Below are positions 45,378 to 55,855 of a stretch of DNA of 57,920 bases, piece after piece. Made by a program: the position numbers and the translations under genes. A model generated the notes under the pieces. That model worked only from the letters and a program-made list of their open reading frames with translations. It had not been told where the DNA came from and ran no database searches. Where the stretch lies: positions 1 through 57,920 of the forward strand of contig NZ_JAIBLJ010000022.1 of NCBI RefSeq assembly GCF_020179385.1, in the 5' to 3' direction. How positions within the stretch are numbered: the stretch's first letter is position 1; each line of letters opens with the position of its first letter. This DNA comes from Alkalihalobacillus sp. YIM B00296. GTDB taxonomy: Bacteria > Bacillota > Bacilli > Bacillales > Fictibacillaceae.

Positions 45378-46148
45378 TCAGCGATTGATGCCGAATAAGC
45401 GAAATGCGTTGTCGGAAGTTTTTTGCGCGATTTCTTCTACTGACATTCCTTTTAACTCAGCGATTTGTTCTGCGATATATTTGACATAAGAGGATTCATT
45501 ACGCTTTCCTCTTAATGGATGCGGACTTAAAAACGGACAATCTGTTTCGATCAAAATACGGTCCATTGGTATTTCGACTGCTACCTCTTTAGGCTTTTTA
45601 GCATTCTTGAATGTGACTGGACCACCAAATGATATGTAAAAATTCATATCCATACATTTTTTTGCAATTTCGAGACTGCCACTGTAGCAATGCATAATAC
45701 CGCCGACTTCTCCGGCGTTTTCCTCTTCTAAAATCCTAACGACATCCTCTGTCGCTTCCCGGTTATGAATGACGATAGGAAGGTTCACTTTTTTCGAAAG
45801 CCGGATTTGTTTCCTGAAGACTTCCATCTGGATGTCTTTCGGTGATTTATCCCAATGATAATCGAGACCCATTTCACCAAGAGCGACCACTTTTGGATGT
45901 GAAGCCAATTCTTCAATCCACTTCAAATCCTCTTCTGTCATATCGATAGCATCTACAGGATGCCAGCCGATTGCCGCATAGATGAAATCGTATCCTTCTG
46001 CTAGATCAAGGGCCCCTTTGATCGTTTCTCGGTCAAAACCGACGACGACGATGTGTGAAACCCCTTCATCAAGAGCACGTTGTATGACTTCTTCTCGGTC
46101 CGCATCGAACTGAACAGCATTCAGATGAGCGTGCGTATCAAATAACAT
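45378..46148 (-). CDS. tatD: TatD-family metal-dependent DNase
   Basis: A 256-residue TIM-barrel hydrolase, orthologue of YabD. The metal ligands are visible: DTHAHLNA, GEMGLDYHWD, VIHNREA, MHCYSG and ETDCPFLSPHP. TatD proteins act as 3'-5' exonucleases in DNA repair; the exact substrate here is inferred. The ATG at 46148 gives the family length; the longer GTG start overlaps the only AGGTG site. Confidence 0.95.
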   Translation of the reverse strand: MLFDTHAHLNAVQFDADREEVIQRALDEGVSHIVVVGFDRETIKGALDLAEGYDFIYAAIGWHPVDAIDMTEEDLKWIEELASHPKVVALGEMGLDYHWDKSPKDIQMEVFRKQIRLSKKVNLPIVIHNREATEDVVRILEEENAGEVGGIMHCYSGSLEIAKKCMDMNFYISFGGPVTFKNAKKPKEVAVEIPMDRILIETDCPFLSPHPLRGKRNESSYVKYIAEQIAELKGMSVEEIAQKTSDNAFRLFGINR

Positions 46149-46313
46149 AGTTCCAAACACCTACTAAAAATGTAGTTTCTGATTCAGAATCCCTAGTTCC
46201 TGAAACACTTTCCTAGTTTATCACATTTATTATAGGAATTGCTAAGTCAAATGGTTGTCATTACGGTTACAAATCTATTACAAAGAAAAGTCGTTCTAAA
46301 TAAGAAATCGAAC

Positions 46314-46342
46314 ATAAAAAAGAAGAATGACCGTCCATTCTC
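46314..46342 (-). terminator. Probable terminator in the metG-tatD gap
   Basis: AGAATG pairs with CATTCT (6 bp, 6-base loop), followed by TCTTTTTTATG on the minus strand. It lies downstream of repeat copy 5 and would stop metG transcripts before tatD. Confidence 0.65.
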
Positions 46343-46460
46343 TCAAACACTTGATCTGCTAGTATTTACCTGCCTTCAAAAGATAGGTAAAAAATAGTCA
46401 GACAAAGTGTCCAATCAGATGGTTTTGGTCAATCTTCTTTTAAGACTAAATTTATATATG

Positions 46461-46662
46461 CAAAATTCACTCCCTTTCCGCGGGCTGATAAAAAGCGGAA
46501 GCGGACCACGTAGGTCACTTGAAAACTGACGAGGAGGCTGTCGCCGCCGCAGGAGGGCTGAAGTGGGCCAAGTGGTTGGGCGATGGAGCATCACTACTCT
46601 GCATCCTCGATGTAGGGTCTCGCTTGGTTCACTTTTCCCTGGAGTGTCGTGAATTTCGCTAT
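46461..46662 (+). repeat. Dispersed MITE-like repeat, copy 5 (most complete)
   Basis: Contains all family blocks in order: left end CAAAATTCACTCCCTTTCCG, AAAGCGGAAGCGGACC, GTAGGTCACTTGAAAACTG, core GACGAGGAGGCTGTCG, CGCCGCAGGAGGGCTGAAG, CAAGTGGTTGGGCGATGGAG, then GTAGGGTCTCGCTTGG and right end GAGTGTCGTGAATTTCGC. The two ends are imperfect inverted copies. No open reading frame of note; length about 200 bp fits a MITE. It lies in the metG-tatD gap. Confidence 0.88.
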
Positions 46663-46725
46663 AGAGTATTCCTAAAGATTCAACATCACTATTTAAGAAA
46701 GCCTCTTTTAAAACTATTCTATTTG

Positions 46726-49148
<2,423 letters not shown>

Positions 49149-49213
49149 TTGACGAGTTTGGGAATCGCTGGTATTATTAGTGCATAATAATAGTTTTTGT
49201 CGAATTATGGCGA
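49149..49213 (+). promoter_or_regulatory. abrB promoter with downstream Spo0A boxes
   Basis: TTGACG (49149-49154), 17 bp, TATTAT (49172-49177) with an extended TGG. The expected start point is near 49184, and the 0A-box pair TGTCGAA plus TGGCGA (49198-49213) lies just downstream, the same arrangement by which Spo0A-P represses abrB in B. subtilis. Confidence 0.8.
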
Positions 49214-49269
49214 TAAACATAGAATCAAGTCAAAAAAAAACAGGAAAACAAGAGAGGAGATTTGTTAGT

Positions 49270-49554
49270 ATGAAATCTACAGGTATTGTTCGTAAGGTTG
49301 ATGAATTAGGTCGAGTGGTGATTCCGATTGAACTTCGCCGCACACTAGGAATTGCAGAGAAGGATGCACTAGAAATCTATGTTGACGATGACCGTATTGT
49401 ACTTAAGAAATATAAGCCGAACATGACTTGCCAAGTCACTGGAGAGGTATCTGACGATAACCTTTCAATTGCTGACGGCAGAATCATTCTAAGCCGTGAA
49501 GGTGCAGAGCAAATCATGAAGGAATTGGAAAACTACGTTTCAAAAGCAAAATAA
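49270..49554 (+). CDS. abrB: Transition-state regulator AbrB
   Basis: A 94-residue DNA-binding protein that silences stationary-phase genes during growth. It has the N-terminal swapped-hairpin domain (STGIVRKVDELGRVVIPIEL) and a C-terminal multimerisation region (KYKPNMTCQVTGEVSDDN). The open frame extends 30 codons upstream, but ATG 49270 matches the family start; GAGGAG lies about 10 bases before it. It is the only confident plus-strand gene, facing away from metG, repressed by Spo0A through the boxes upstream, and ends in a strong terminator. Confidence 0.97.
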   Translation: MKSTGIVRKVDELGRVVIPIELRRTLGIAEKDALEIYVDDDRIVLKKYKPNMTCQVTGEVSDDNLSIADGRIILSREGAEQIMKELENYVSKAK

Positions 49555-49563
49555 GAGGATACG

Positions 49564-49596
49564 AAGGGTTGGCCCATCAAGGTCAGCCCTTTTTTC
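49564..49596 (+). terminator. Terminator after abrB
   Basis: An 11-bp stem (AAGGGTTGGCC / GGTCAGCCCTT, two G-U pairs) followed by TTTTTT, 10 bp after the abrB stop. Confidence 0.92.
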
Positions 49597-49637
49597 TTGA
49601 AAGAGAAGTACGTATAATAACTTTTTTTCGATGAAGT

Positions 49638-49804
49638 TCCAGCTCCATCGCCCAACCACTTGGATCACTTCAGTCCTCCTGTGGCGGTCGACACATTGAT
49701 TTAGATCGAAGGGTTTTCCCACGCAGAACCGAACGTTTGGTTCGAGCCTCCTCGTCGGACTTCCAGTGACCTTCGTGGCTGATCAGGGCATTTTCGCTTT
49801 TCTT
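49638..49804 (-). repeat. Dispersed MITE-like repeat, copy 6 (inverted, interrupted)
   Basis: In reverse orientation relative to copies 1-5: AGCTCCATCGCCCAACCACT, TGGATCACTTCAGTCCTCC, TGTGGCGG, then a foreign insert (about 49689-49745) and CCTCCTCGTCGGACTTCC, AGTGACCTTCGTGG. In other copies the two halves are joined through GGCGACAGCCTCCTCG, so about 57 bp has replaced a few bases in the core. It sits between convergent abrB and rsmI. Confidence 0.85.
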
Positions 49805-49806
49805 AA

Positions 49807-50682
49807 TCATTCAACGTGATACATTTGATACACTTCACGTTTTGGTAAACCACGATCTACAGCTACTTGTTTAATTGCAGCCTTACTGGACATATCTTCT
49901 TCCTTTAAATAGTGTTCAATATGTTCAATCACAGAAAGTTTCAGCCACCATTGATCTTTATCTTCAGGAAGTTCCCCTGTCCCTTCTATTATTAAGCAAA
50001 ATTCACCTCGAATTTGTACCTTCTCACTCCATTGGTGTAATTCTTCCAAACTACCGCGTATGATTTCTTCATATTTCTTTGTCAACTCTCTGCAGATCGA
50101 AGCTTGCCGGTATTGTCCACAGGCCCCAGACAATTCTTTCATGGTTTCTTTGAGCCGGTGGGGGGATTCATATAAAATGAACGTATCCCGAATTGAAGCT
50201 ATATACTCGAGTTCCTCTCTTCTCGTTTTCTTGTCTCTCGGAAGAAATCCATAAAAATAAAAATGATCAGTCGGTAAGCCTGATGAAACGAGGGCAGGCA
50301 ATGCAGCGTTTGCCCCTGGTAATGGAATGACAGGAATCTGGTTTTCAACACATTGTTTCACCAGTTCAAAACCAGGATCAGAAACACCTGGCATTCCAGC
50401 ATCGCTGACAATTGCAATCGTATGACCGCTTTGAAGCAGACTAAGCAATTTTTCCCCGCTTTTCATTTTATTATGCTCATGATAACTGACAAGTGGTGCA
50501 GAAATAGCAAAATGATTGCATAACTTTTTCGTTTGGCGGGTGTCTTCACATGCTATCAAATCTGCGTCTTTTAAATTTTGAATGGCCCGAAATGTCATAT
50601 CTTCCAAATTGCCGATCGGTGTTGGAATGATCACTAAAGAACCTTGCTTATCTCCTGGTTGATAGCTATGTTGATTCCACAT
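49807..50682 (-). CDS. rsmI: 16S rRNA 2'-O-ribose C1402 methyltransferase
   Basis: Methylates the ribose of C1402 in the decoding centre. The 291-residue protein has the SAM-tetrapyrrole-methylase fold: VIIPTPIGNLEDMTFRA, ACEDTRQTKKLCNHF, YHEHNK, IAIVSDAGMPGVSDPG and LPGANAALPALVSSGLP. Standard length. The ATG lies within the end of yazA (17-bp overlap) with GAAGGAG 10 bases upstream, so it is coupled to yazA. The order trmN6-yazA-rsmI is conserved in Bacilli. Confidence 0.96.
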   Translation of the reverse strand: MWNQHSYQPGDKQGSLVIIPTPIGNLEDMTFRAIQNLKDADLIACEDTRQTKKLCNHFAISAPLVSYHEHNKMKSGEKLLSLLQSGHTIAIVSDAGMPGVSDPGFELVKQCVENQIPVIPLPGANAALPALVSSGLPTDHFYFYGFLPRDKKTRREELEYIASIRDTFILYESPHRLKETMKELSGACGQYRQASICRELTKKYEEIIRGSLEELHQWSEKVQIRGEFCLIIEGTGELPEDKDQWWLKLSVIEHIEHYLKEEDMSSKAAIKQVAVDRGLPKREVYQMYHVE

Positions 50683-50947
50683 GATTCATTTTCTCCTTCG
50701 TATAGATCAGCCGCTGCTTTTCCTTTTTGTTCAGCTGCTTGATCTGATATTCAGCTTTCAGCGCATCGGACTTCGTCAAGTGATGCTCTATATACACGAG
50801 TTCGACTGGTGTCCTTCCTCTCGTGTATTTCGCCCCTTTACCCTGCTGATGGGCGATCAACCTTTTATCGATATCGTTCGTATATCCTGTATAAAGGGTG
50901 CCGTCGCAGCATTCCAAAATATATACACAATGCTGGAAGTCACTCAT
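50666..50947 (-). CDS. yazA: GIY-YIG domain protein YazA
   Basis: A 93-residue UPF0213-type protein with one GIY-YIG nuclease-like domain: HCVYILECCDGTLYTGYTND, RTPVELVYIE and the ALKAEYQIKQL segment. The catalytic tyrosines and arginine region are present, but cellular substrate and activity are not known for the family. It overlaps trmN6 by 8 bp and rsmI by 17 bp. Confidence 0.92.
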   Translation of the reverse strand: MSDFQHCVYILECCDGTLYTGYTNDIDKRLIAHQQGKGAKYTRGRTPVELVYIEHHLTKSDALKAEYQIKQLNKKEKQRLIYTKEKMNHVEST

Positions 50948-51677
50948 AGGCTTTCTTGACCTCCTCCATATACTGGTCCGATTGATTGTAGACAGTCAGT
51001 GGCGAGAGCAGTTTCAGATCAGGCTTCCCACCTTTGGTTCCCTCGACGAGCACCATATTGGCATCTTTTCCCTGTTTCGGATAAACGAACTGGAGACGCT
51101 TCGGTTCCACTTTAAACTTACGCATCAGGAACAACAAGTCCATCAATCTTTCCGGGCGATGGACAAATGCAGCTTTTCCACCATTCCGAAGATTTTTAGC
51201 GGCAATCCTTACAACGTCTTCAAGTGAACAATAGATTTCATGACGGGCAACCGCAACGTGTTCGTTTTCATTATGATCGAATGGGTTTTTCGAATCAAAA
51301 TAAGGCGGATTACATGTAACAATATCAAATTCTTGATTGGACCGCTTTTCATAATTTAGGATGTCTTGATGTACAATTTGAATACGCCCTTCCAGACTGT
51401 TCAGTTTAATGCTTCGTTCCGCCATGCTTACAAGCTTTTCTTGGATTTCCACTCCTGTGATCGATCCCTTGGTGCGTCTTGACAAAATTAAAGGAACAGC
51501 GCCGGTCCCAGTACATAAGTCCAACAGCTTTCCTTTCTGGATTGGTACATATACGAAATTGGCTAATAAAACAGCATCTAATGAAAAGGTGAAGACAGAG
51601 GGGCTTTGTATGATCTTCAACTGATCTTTAACAATATAATCTATCCGTTCATCATCAAATAACTCTATCGACATCAT
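50940..51677 (-). CDS. trmN6: TrmN6-type tRNA adenine-N6 methyltransferase (YabB)
   Basis: A 246-residue SAM-dependent methylase. It has the SAM motif LLDLCTGTGAVPLIL, and NPPYFDSKNPF, the NPPY signature of N6-adenine methylases. TrmN6/YfiC in E. coli methylates A37 of tRNA-Val; the same role is inferred. ATG 51677 is chosen because AAAGGA is 7 bases upstream; the earlier ATG at 51695 has no ribosome binding site. Confidence 0.92.
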   Translation of the reverse strand: MMSIELFDDERIDYIVKDQLKIIQSPSVFTFSLDAVLLANFVYVPIQKGKLLDLCTGTGAVPLILSRRTKGSITGVEIQEKLVSMAERSIKLNSLEGRIQIVHQDILNYEKRSNQEFDIVTCNPPYFDSKNPFDHNENEHVAVARHEIYCSLEDVVRIAAKNLRNGGKAAFVHRPERLMDLLFLMRKFKVEPKRLQFVYPKQGKDANMVLVEGTKGGKPDLKLLSPLTVYNQSDQYMEEVKKAYE

Positions 51678-51739
51678 GCATAATTCCTTTCCCATAGTAA
51701 TGAATCTAACTTATGAAAAGGCTTTGTTCATTTTTCGGG

Positions 51740-51850
51740 TGAAATTCGTGACACTCTTGCGGGATAAGCGAGTCAGGCGAGACCCCGTAGTTTGGATGCA
51801 AAGAAGGGTTGTCCAGCTCTATCGCCCATGGAAAGTGAGTGAATTTCGTA
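51740..51850 (-). repeat. Dispersed MITE-like repeat, copy 7 (inverted)
   Basis: Reverse orientation: GAAATTCGTGACACTCTTGC, GAGTCAGGCGAGACCCCGT, AGCTCTATCGCCCATGG and GAGTGAATTTCG. Both family ends are present as an inverted pair, but the central GACGAGGAGG core is deleted, as in copy 2. It lies in the yabA-trmN6 gap. Confidence 0.85.
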
Positions 51851-51885
51851 TATATAATAATGAAGAATAACAGAGCCTATGTAAA

Positions 51886-51931
51886 GAAAAACTTGGCTTA
51901 GCCAAGCCTGCGGCGATGGCTGAGCCTAAGT
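51886..51931 (-). terminator. Second terminator-like hairpin after yabA
   Basis: On the minus strand ACTTAGGCTCAGCCA pairs with TGGCTAAGCCAAGT around a 12-base loop and runs into TTTTCTTT. It follows the main yabA terminator by about 40 bp. Confidence 0.75.
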
Positions 51932-51971
51932 TGCTTATACTTAAGAAAGGATTTATACTTTCTTATAGTGT

Positions 51972-52012
51972 AAAAAAGAGGCTGAACTACGAAAATCACA
52001 GCTCAGCCCCTC
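51972..52012 (-). terminator. Terminator after yabA
   Basis: GAGGGGCTGAGCT pairs with AGTTCAGCCTC (two-base bulge) and is followed by TTTTTTA on the minus strand, 25 bp after the yabA stop. Confidence 0.88.
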
Positions 52013-52036
52013 ATAAAACATCAGAGGAATCATCAT

Positions 52037-52393
52037 TTATTTCTTGTTAAGAAAGGACAGACAAAACAGGCAATCCCCTTCAGTCCGTATACTCCCGTAG
52101 TGAAGGTTACAAATATGGAATCCTTCTTGATACAAACGTGCCAATGTATCAAAACCCTCACCGATATCAGGAACATGTTTATGCGAACTGCTTTTTTTAG
52201 AAGAAGCTTGACCACCGGCTGGCTGCTTTTCCCTCTCCAGACGGCTCCTCAAATTACGATTCTCAATTTCTAAATGATGATTTTCTTCTAATAGAGTAGC
52301 CAATTGGTTTTTCAGATCTCCCAATTGCTTGTATAAACTTCCGATTTGCTCTTCCATTTCACTTACTCTTGAGAAGATTTCTTTTTTATCCAC
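52037..52393 (-). CDS. yabA: Replication initiation control protein YabA
   Basis: Negative regulator of replication that binds DnaA and DnaN. The 118-residue protein has an N-terminal coiled coil (about 8-62; [19 protein letters not shown]) that tetramerises, a flexible linker rich in S, K and G, and a C-terminal zinc domain with FHICNLHYG and CLFC. All expected zinc ligands are present. It lies between ricT and trmN6. Confidence 0.95.
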   Translation of the reverse strand: MDKKEIFSRVSEMEEQIGSLYKQLGDLKNQLATLLEENHHLEIENRNLRSRLEREKQPAGGQASSKKSSSHKHVPDIGEGFDTLARLYQEGFHICNLHYGSIRTEGDCLFCLSFLNKK

Positions 52394-52405
52394 GGCTTCA
52401 CCCCG

Positions 52406-53230
52406 TTACTCTGTAGCTTGTGAAACGGAGCCTTCCTTTATAAGTTCATCGAGGGTATACTCAATCACACGTTCACGTTCGTAAAGGTCTACTTGTACTA
52501 ACCGCTCTAAAATATTCAGTCCGACAACTTTCCCATTACCATGCACTGTGTGAATTTCTTCTCCAATGTCTGGAAGCTCCTTTTTTGCAGTCTCATAATC
52601 ATCGTTTTCATATTTCAAACAACACATCAATCGCCCGCATAATCCAGATATTTTCGCTGGATTCAATGATAGGTTTTGATCTTTGGCCATCTTGATCGAT
52701 ACAGGTTCAAAGTCACCTAAGAAAGTCGAACAGCAAAGCAGGCGTCCACACGGGCCAATTCCACCAAGCATTTTCGCTTCATCCCTGACACCGATTTGGC
52801 GTAATTCAATCCTTGTTCGGAAAATGGATGCCAAATCTTTTACTAATTCACGAAAATCGACACGACCATCTGCGGTGAAGTAAAAGATGACTTTATTTCG
52901 ATCAAATGTATATTCTACATCGATAAGTTTCATATCAAGATCATGCTCATCAATTTTCTTGACACAAACATCGAATGCTTCCTTCGCAGCCTCTTTGTTC
53001 TCTTGTACTGAAATTTGATCCTTCGTGTTTGCTACCCGTACAACCTTCTTCAAGGGTAGAACGACATCATTTTCATCTACTTGCTTTCTAGCAAGGACTG
53101 TTTTACCATATTCTATACCTCTGGCTGTTTCCACAATGACAAATGTATTGACATCTATATCAAGGTCACCCGGATCAAAATAATATATTTTACCCGCTTT
53201 TTTAAAGCGGACACCAATTACTTCATACAC
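52406..53230 (-). CDS. ricT: RicT (YaaT), PSP1-domain protein of the Y-complex
   Basis: With RicA (YmcA) and RicF (YlbF) it forms the Fe-S complex that stimulates RNase Y and the phosphorelay to Spo0A in B. subtilis. The 274-residue protein has the PSP1 C-terminal domain with cysteine clusters GPCGRLLCCSTF and GLCGRLMCCLKYE for Fe-S ligation. The start is GTG at 53230 with GGAGG 10 bases upstream, giving the B. subtilis N-terminus (YEVIGVRFKKAGKIYY). It follows holB by 5 bp. Confidence 0.95.
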   Translation of the reverse strand: MYEVIGVRFKKAGKIYYFDPGDLDIDVNTFVIVETARGIEYGKTVLARKQVDENDVVLPLKKVVRVANTKDQISVQENKEAAKEAFDVCVKKIDEHDLDMKLIDVEYTFDRNKVIFYFTADGRVDFRELVKDLASIFRTRIELRQIGVRDEAKMLGGIGPCGRLLCCSTFLGDFEPVSIKMAKDQNLSLNPAKISGLCGRLMCCLKYENDDYETAKKELPDIGEEIHTVHGNGKVVGLNILERLVQVDLYERERVIEYTLDELIKEGSVSQATE

Positions 53231-53235
53231 TTGGG

Positions 53236-54222
53236 TTATCCCTCCTGCAATCTAAGCACTAATTGCTCCATTAATAACTGAAGATTCATATTTGCGTTCA
53301 AACGTCGTTTCGCCTCAAGAATATGCAGCATCTGAGTCCGCACTCGGCTTTGAGAGCTTTGTAGCGCTTGGACGGATAATATATTTTGTTGATCATTATA
53401 AACGATCGAATGTTCTTCTTCCAATTGTGTGAGAAAAACGTCTTTATACAAAATCAACAACAAATCCAAACCGATCTCGACCTGTTGTTTCTCTTTGAAA
53501 TGTGGATTCCAATGTTCATGAAGAGCAAGGAGTGCACGCTGGGGTCTTTCAAAAAGCTCTTCTCCTAATTTTAACACGTTCTTTCTAGCTTGTACAAACC
53601 ACTCATCATTCAAATACTCTTCAGCTTCTGCCTGATCATTTGTCAATGCAGCGGCAGTCCGGGCAAGCTGGACAGGATAATTCTCCTCTGTAAGTGACTC
53701 TATCAACTTTCTTTGTGACTGTGGTGCAAAGGTCAGGATTTGGCATCTCGATCGGATGGTGTCTAAAAGTTGTTGAGGATTTTCAGTCAGCAGTACGGCG
53801 ATTGTTTCTTGGCCAGGCTCTTCTAAAAACTTCAATAGACTATTTGCAGCTTGGTTCGTCATTCGATCCGCATGTTCAAGAATATAGGCCTTCGACTTGG
53901 ACTCTAACCCTAAATATGAAAATTCCTTTTGAAGCTGACGAATCTGTTCGATTTTGATCGATTGGCCCTCAGGTGCCACAAAGTGGACATCCGGATGATT
54001 TCCAGAATCAATCCGCTTACAATCCGGACATTCACCACAAGGTTCACTATCTTTCCTGACCCGACAAAAATACGCTTTTGCCAAATGGATCGAAATTTTC
54101 CTTTTTCCGGTCCCTTTATTGCCTTTGAATAAGTAAGCATGAGCTAGACGGTCTTTTTTTAGACTGTTGGTCAATAGTTTGACCACATAAGGTTGTCTAT
54201 TTGCGAGTGTATTCCAGTTCAT
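53236..54222 (-). CDS. holB: DNA polymerase III delta-prime subunit
   Basis: Clamp-loader subunit. The 328-residue AAA+ protein has the modified P-loop FKGNKGTGKRK, a four-cysteine zinc module (C-x-x-x, CGECPDC), the ITRS-like EEPGQETIAVLLTENP and SRC motif in IRSRCQIL, plus a C-terminal collar domain. Length equals the B. subtilis protein. It lies between yaaR and ricT, the conserved tmk-darA-yaaR-holB order. Confidence 0.95.
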   Translation of the reverse strand: MNWNTLANRQPYVVKLLTNSLKKDRLAHAYLFKGNKGTGKRKISIHLAKAYFCRVRKDSEPCGECPDCKRIDSGNHPDVHFVAPEGQSIKIEQIRQLQKEFSYLGLESKSKAYILEHADRMTNQAANSLLKFLEEPGQETIAVLLTENPQQLLDTIRSRCQILTFAPQSQRKLIESLTEENYPVQLARTAAALTNDQAEAEEYLNDEWFVQARKNVLKLGEELFERPQRALLALHEHWNPHFKEKQQVEIGLDLLLILYKDVFLTQLEEEHSIVYNDQQNILSVQALQSSQSRVRTQMLHILEAKRRLNANMNLQLLMEQLVLRLQEG

Positions 54223-54238
54223 TGCAATCGACTCTTTT

Positions 54239-54679
54239 CTACATATACAAATTCACGAGCAAACCTTTTATTTCACCAATCCGGCCTAATATATCAATGG
54301 ATTTACCTTCCCGGGACACGAGTTCATCAGTAAGCGCCATCAATTCTTTATCGATTTGTTCGACCAGGTGCATCGTCTCTAAATTCCCGTGACCATTCCA
54401 GCTTCTCGACTTTTTCAAATTCATTCCGAACTCCACGGTTTCTTTCACGAACCGCTTCACAAGTTGTTTATATTCTCTAAGATCACTTAGAGTCTGGGAC
54501 TTCAACAATCGCTGACCTTGGCGATCTATTTTATTGAGTAATTGGGTCATTTGGTCGCTCTGAAGTTTCTGTTGCTGGGCCTGCACCACTGATTCGAACT
54601 TACCTGCTTTGATTTGAGGCTTCACATTTTCCTGAAGCCGTTGTTCAACAGTTGTACGAAGCTCTTGTCCGACTTTCAT
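54239..54679 (-). CDS. yaaR: DUF327 protein YaaR
   Basis: A 146-residue, mostly helical, charged protein of the YaaR/DUF327 family with likely coiled-coil segments (VVQAQQQKLQSDQMTQLLNK, LKSQTLSDLREYKQLV) and a conserved central SRSWNGHGNLET. Function unknown; it is always found between darA and holB in Bacilli. No signal peptide or membrane helix. Confidence 0.92.
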   Translation of the reverse strand: MKVGQELRTTVEQRLQENVKPQIKAGKFESVVQAQQQKLQSDQMTQLLNKIDRQGQRLLKSQTLSDLREYKQLVKRFVKETVEFGMNLKKSRSWNGHGNLETMHLVEQIDKELMALTDELVSREGKSIDILGRIGEIKGLLVNLYM

Positions 54680-54690
54680 AACTATGCCTC

Positions 54691-55056
<366 letters not shown>

Positions 55057-55120
55057 TTAATACTATTCTCTCTCTAATCTATTTTCCTTTTTTAAAATCT
55101 GTGCTGAAAAGTTAATATAA

Positions 55121-55156
55121 ATGTTCTTAAAGTCTGTTTAAGGACTAAAAGAACAT
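55121..55156 (-). other. Hairpin between tmk and darA
   Basis: ATGTTCTT pairs with AAGAACAT and an inner AGTC with GACT. On the minus strand it is followed by TTATATTAAC rather than a clean T-run, so it may be a weak terminator or processing site between tmk and darA. Confidence 0.5.
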
Positions 55157-55191
55157 AGAAAGGTCATTTATAATATTATAACAGGTACAAC

Positions 55192-55827
55192 CTATTTTAT
55201 CTCACCAAGTTTTTTTTCAATGTTGTATAAAACCTCTTGGTAGACCTTTTCGATAGGTTGTTCGGCATTAACGCTCACAATACGATCCGGAAACAAACTT
55301 AGAACCCGCTTGTAGCCTTCCTGCACCTGTCTATGGAATTCCATTTCCTCTAAATCGAGCCGATTCTTTTCCCGTTGATCGTTATCTGCAATCCGGATCA
55401 ATCCGACCTCAGGGGATAGATCGAAATAGATGGTCAAGTCCGGTGTGCGATCTTCAGTTGCAAAACGGTTGATTGAATAGACTTCTTCTATGCCTAGCCC
55501 TCGTGCAAATCCTTGATAAGCTAGACTGCTGTCAATGAAACGATCGCATAGTACAAGTTTACCTTCTCCTAGGGCTGGAATGACTTTTTCAACCAGATGC
55601 TGTCTTCTAGCTGCTGCATAAAGCAATGCCTCAGTACGTCCATCCATTTTGGTATTTTCCGGATTCAAGATCACCGAACGAATTTGTTCTGCAATATCAA
55701 TACCCCCTGGTTCTCGAGTACAAAGAACAGACATCCGCTTGGATAATTCCTTCTCGATTTGTTTAATGATCGTTGTTTTTCCAGCCCCCTCCGGACCTTC
55801 AAATGTAATAAATAATGCGTTATTCAT
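55192..55827 (-). CDS. tmk: Thymidylate kinase
   Basis: Phosphorylates dTMP to dTDP. The 211-residue P-loop kinase has [10 protein letters not shown] near the N-terminus, the DR[YHF] motif as [14 protein letters not shown], and a LID region rich in arginine and asparagine. ATG 55827 has GGAGG 7 bases upstream. The frame extends 29 codons back into yaaO, but that part overlaps the yaaO stop and lacks family similarity. Confidence 0.96.
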   Translation of the reverse strand: MNNALFITFEGPEGAGKTTIIKQIEKELSKRMSVLCTREPGGIDIAEQIRSVILNPENTKMDGRTEALLYAAARRQHLVEKVIPALGEGKLVLCDRFIDSSLAYQGFARGLGIEEVYSINRFATEDRTPDLTIYFDLSPEVGLIRIADNDQREKNRLDLEEMEFHRQVQEGYKRVLSLFPDRIVSVNAEQPIEKVYQEVLYNIEKKLGEIK

Positions 55828-55855
55828 GCTCCTACCTCCGACTTTCCTGGTTGTT

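Noticed and set aside
49540-49722. A 60-codon minus-strand frame beside abrB
   Set aside because: Made of the abrB terminator and repeat copy 6.
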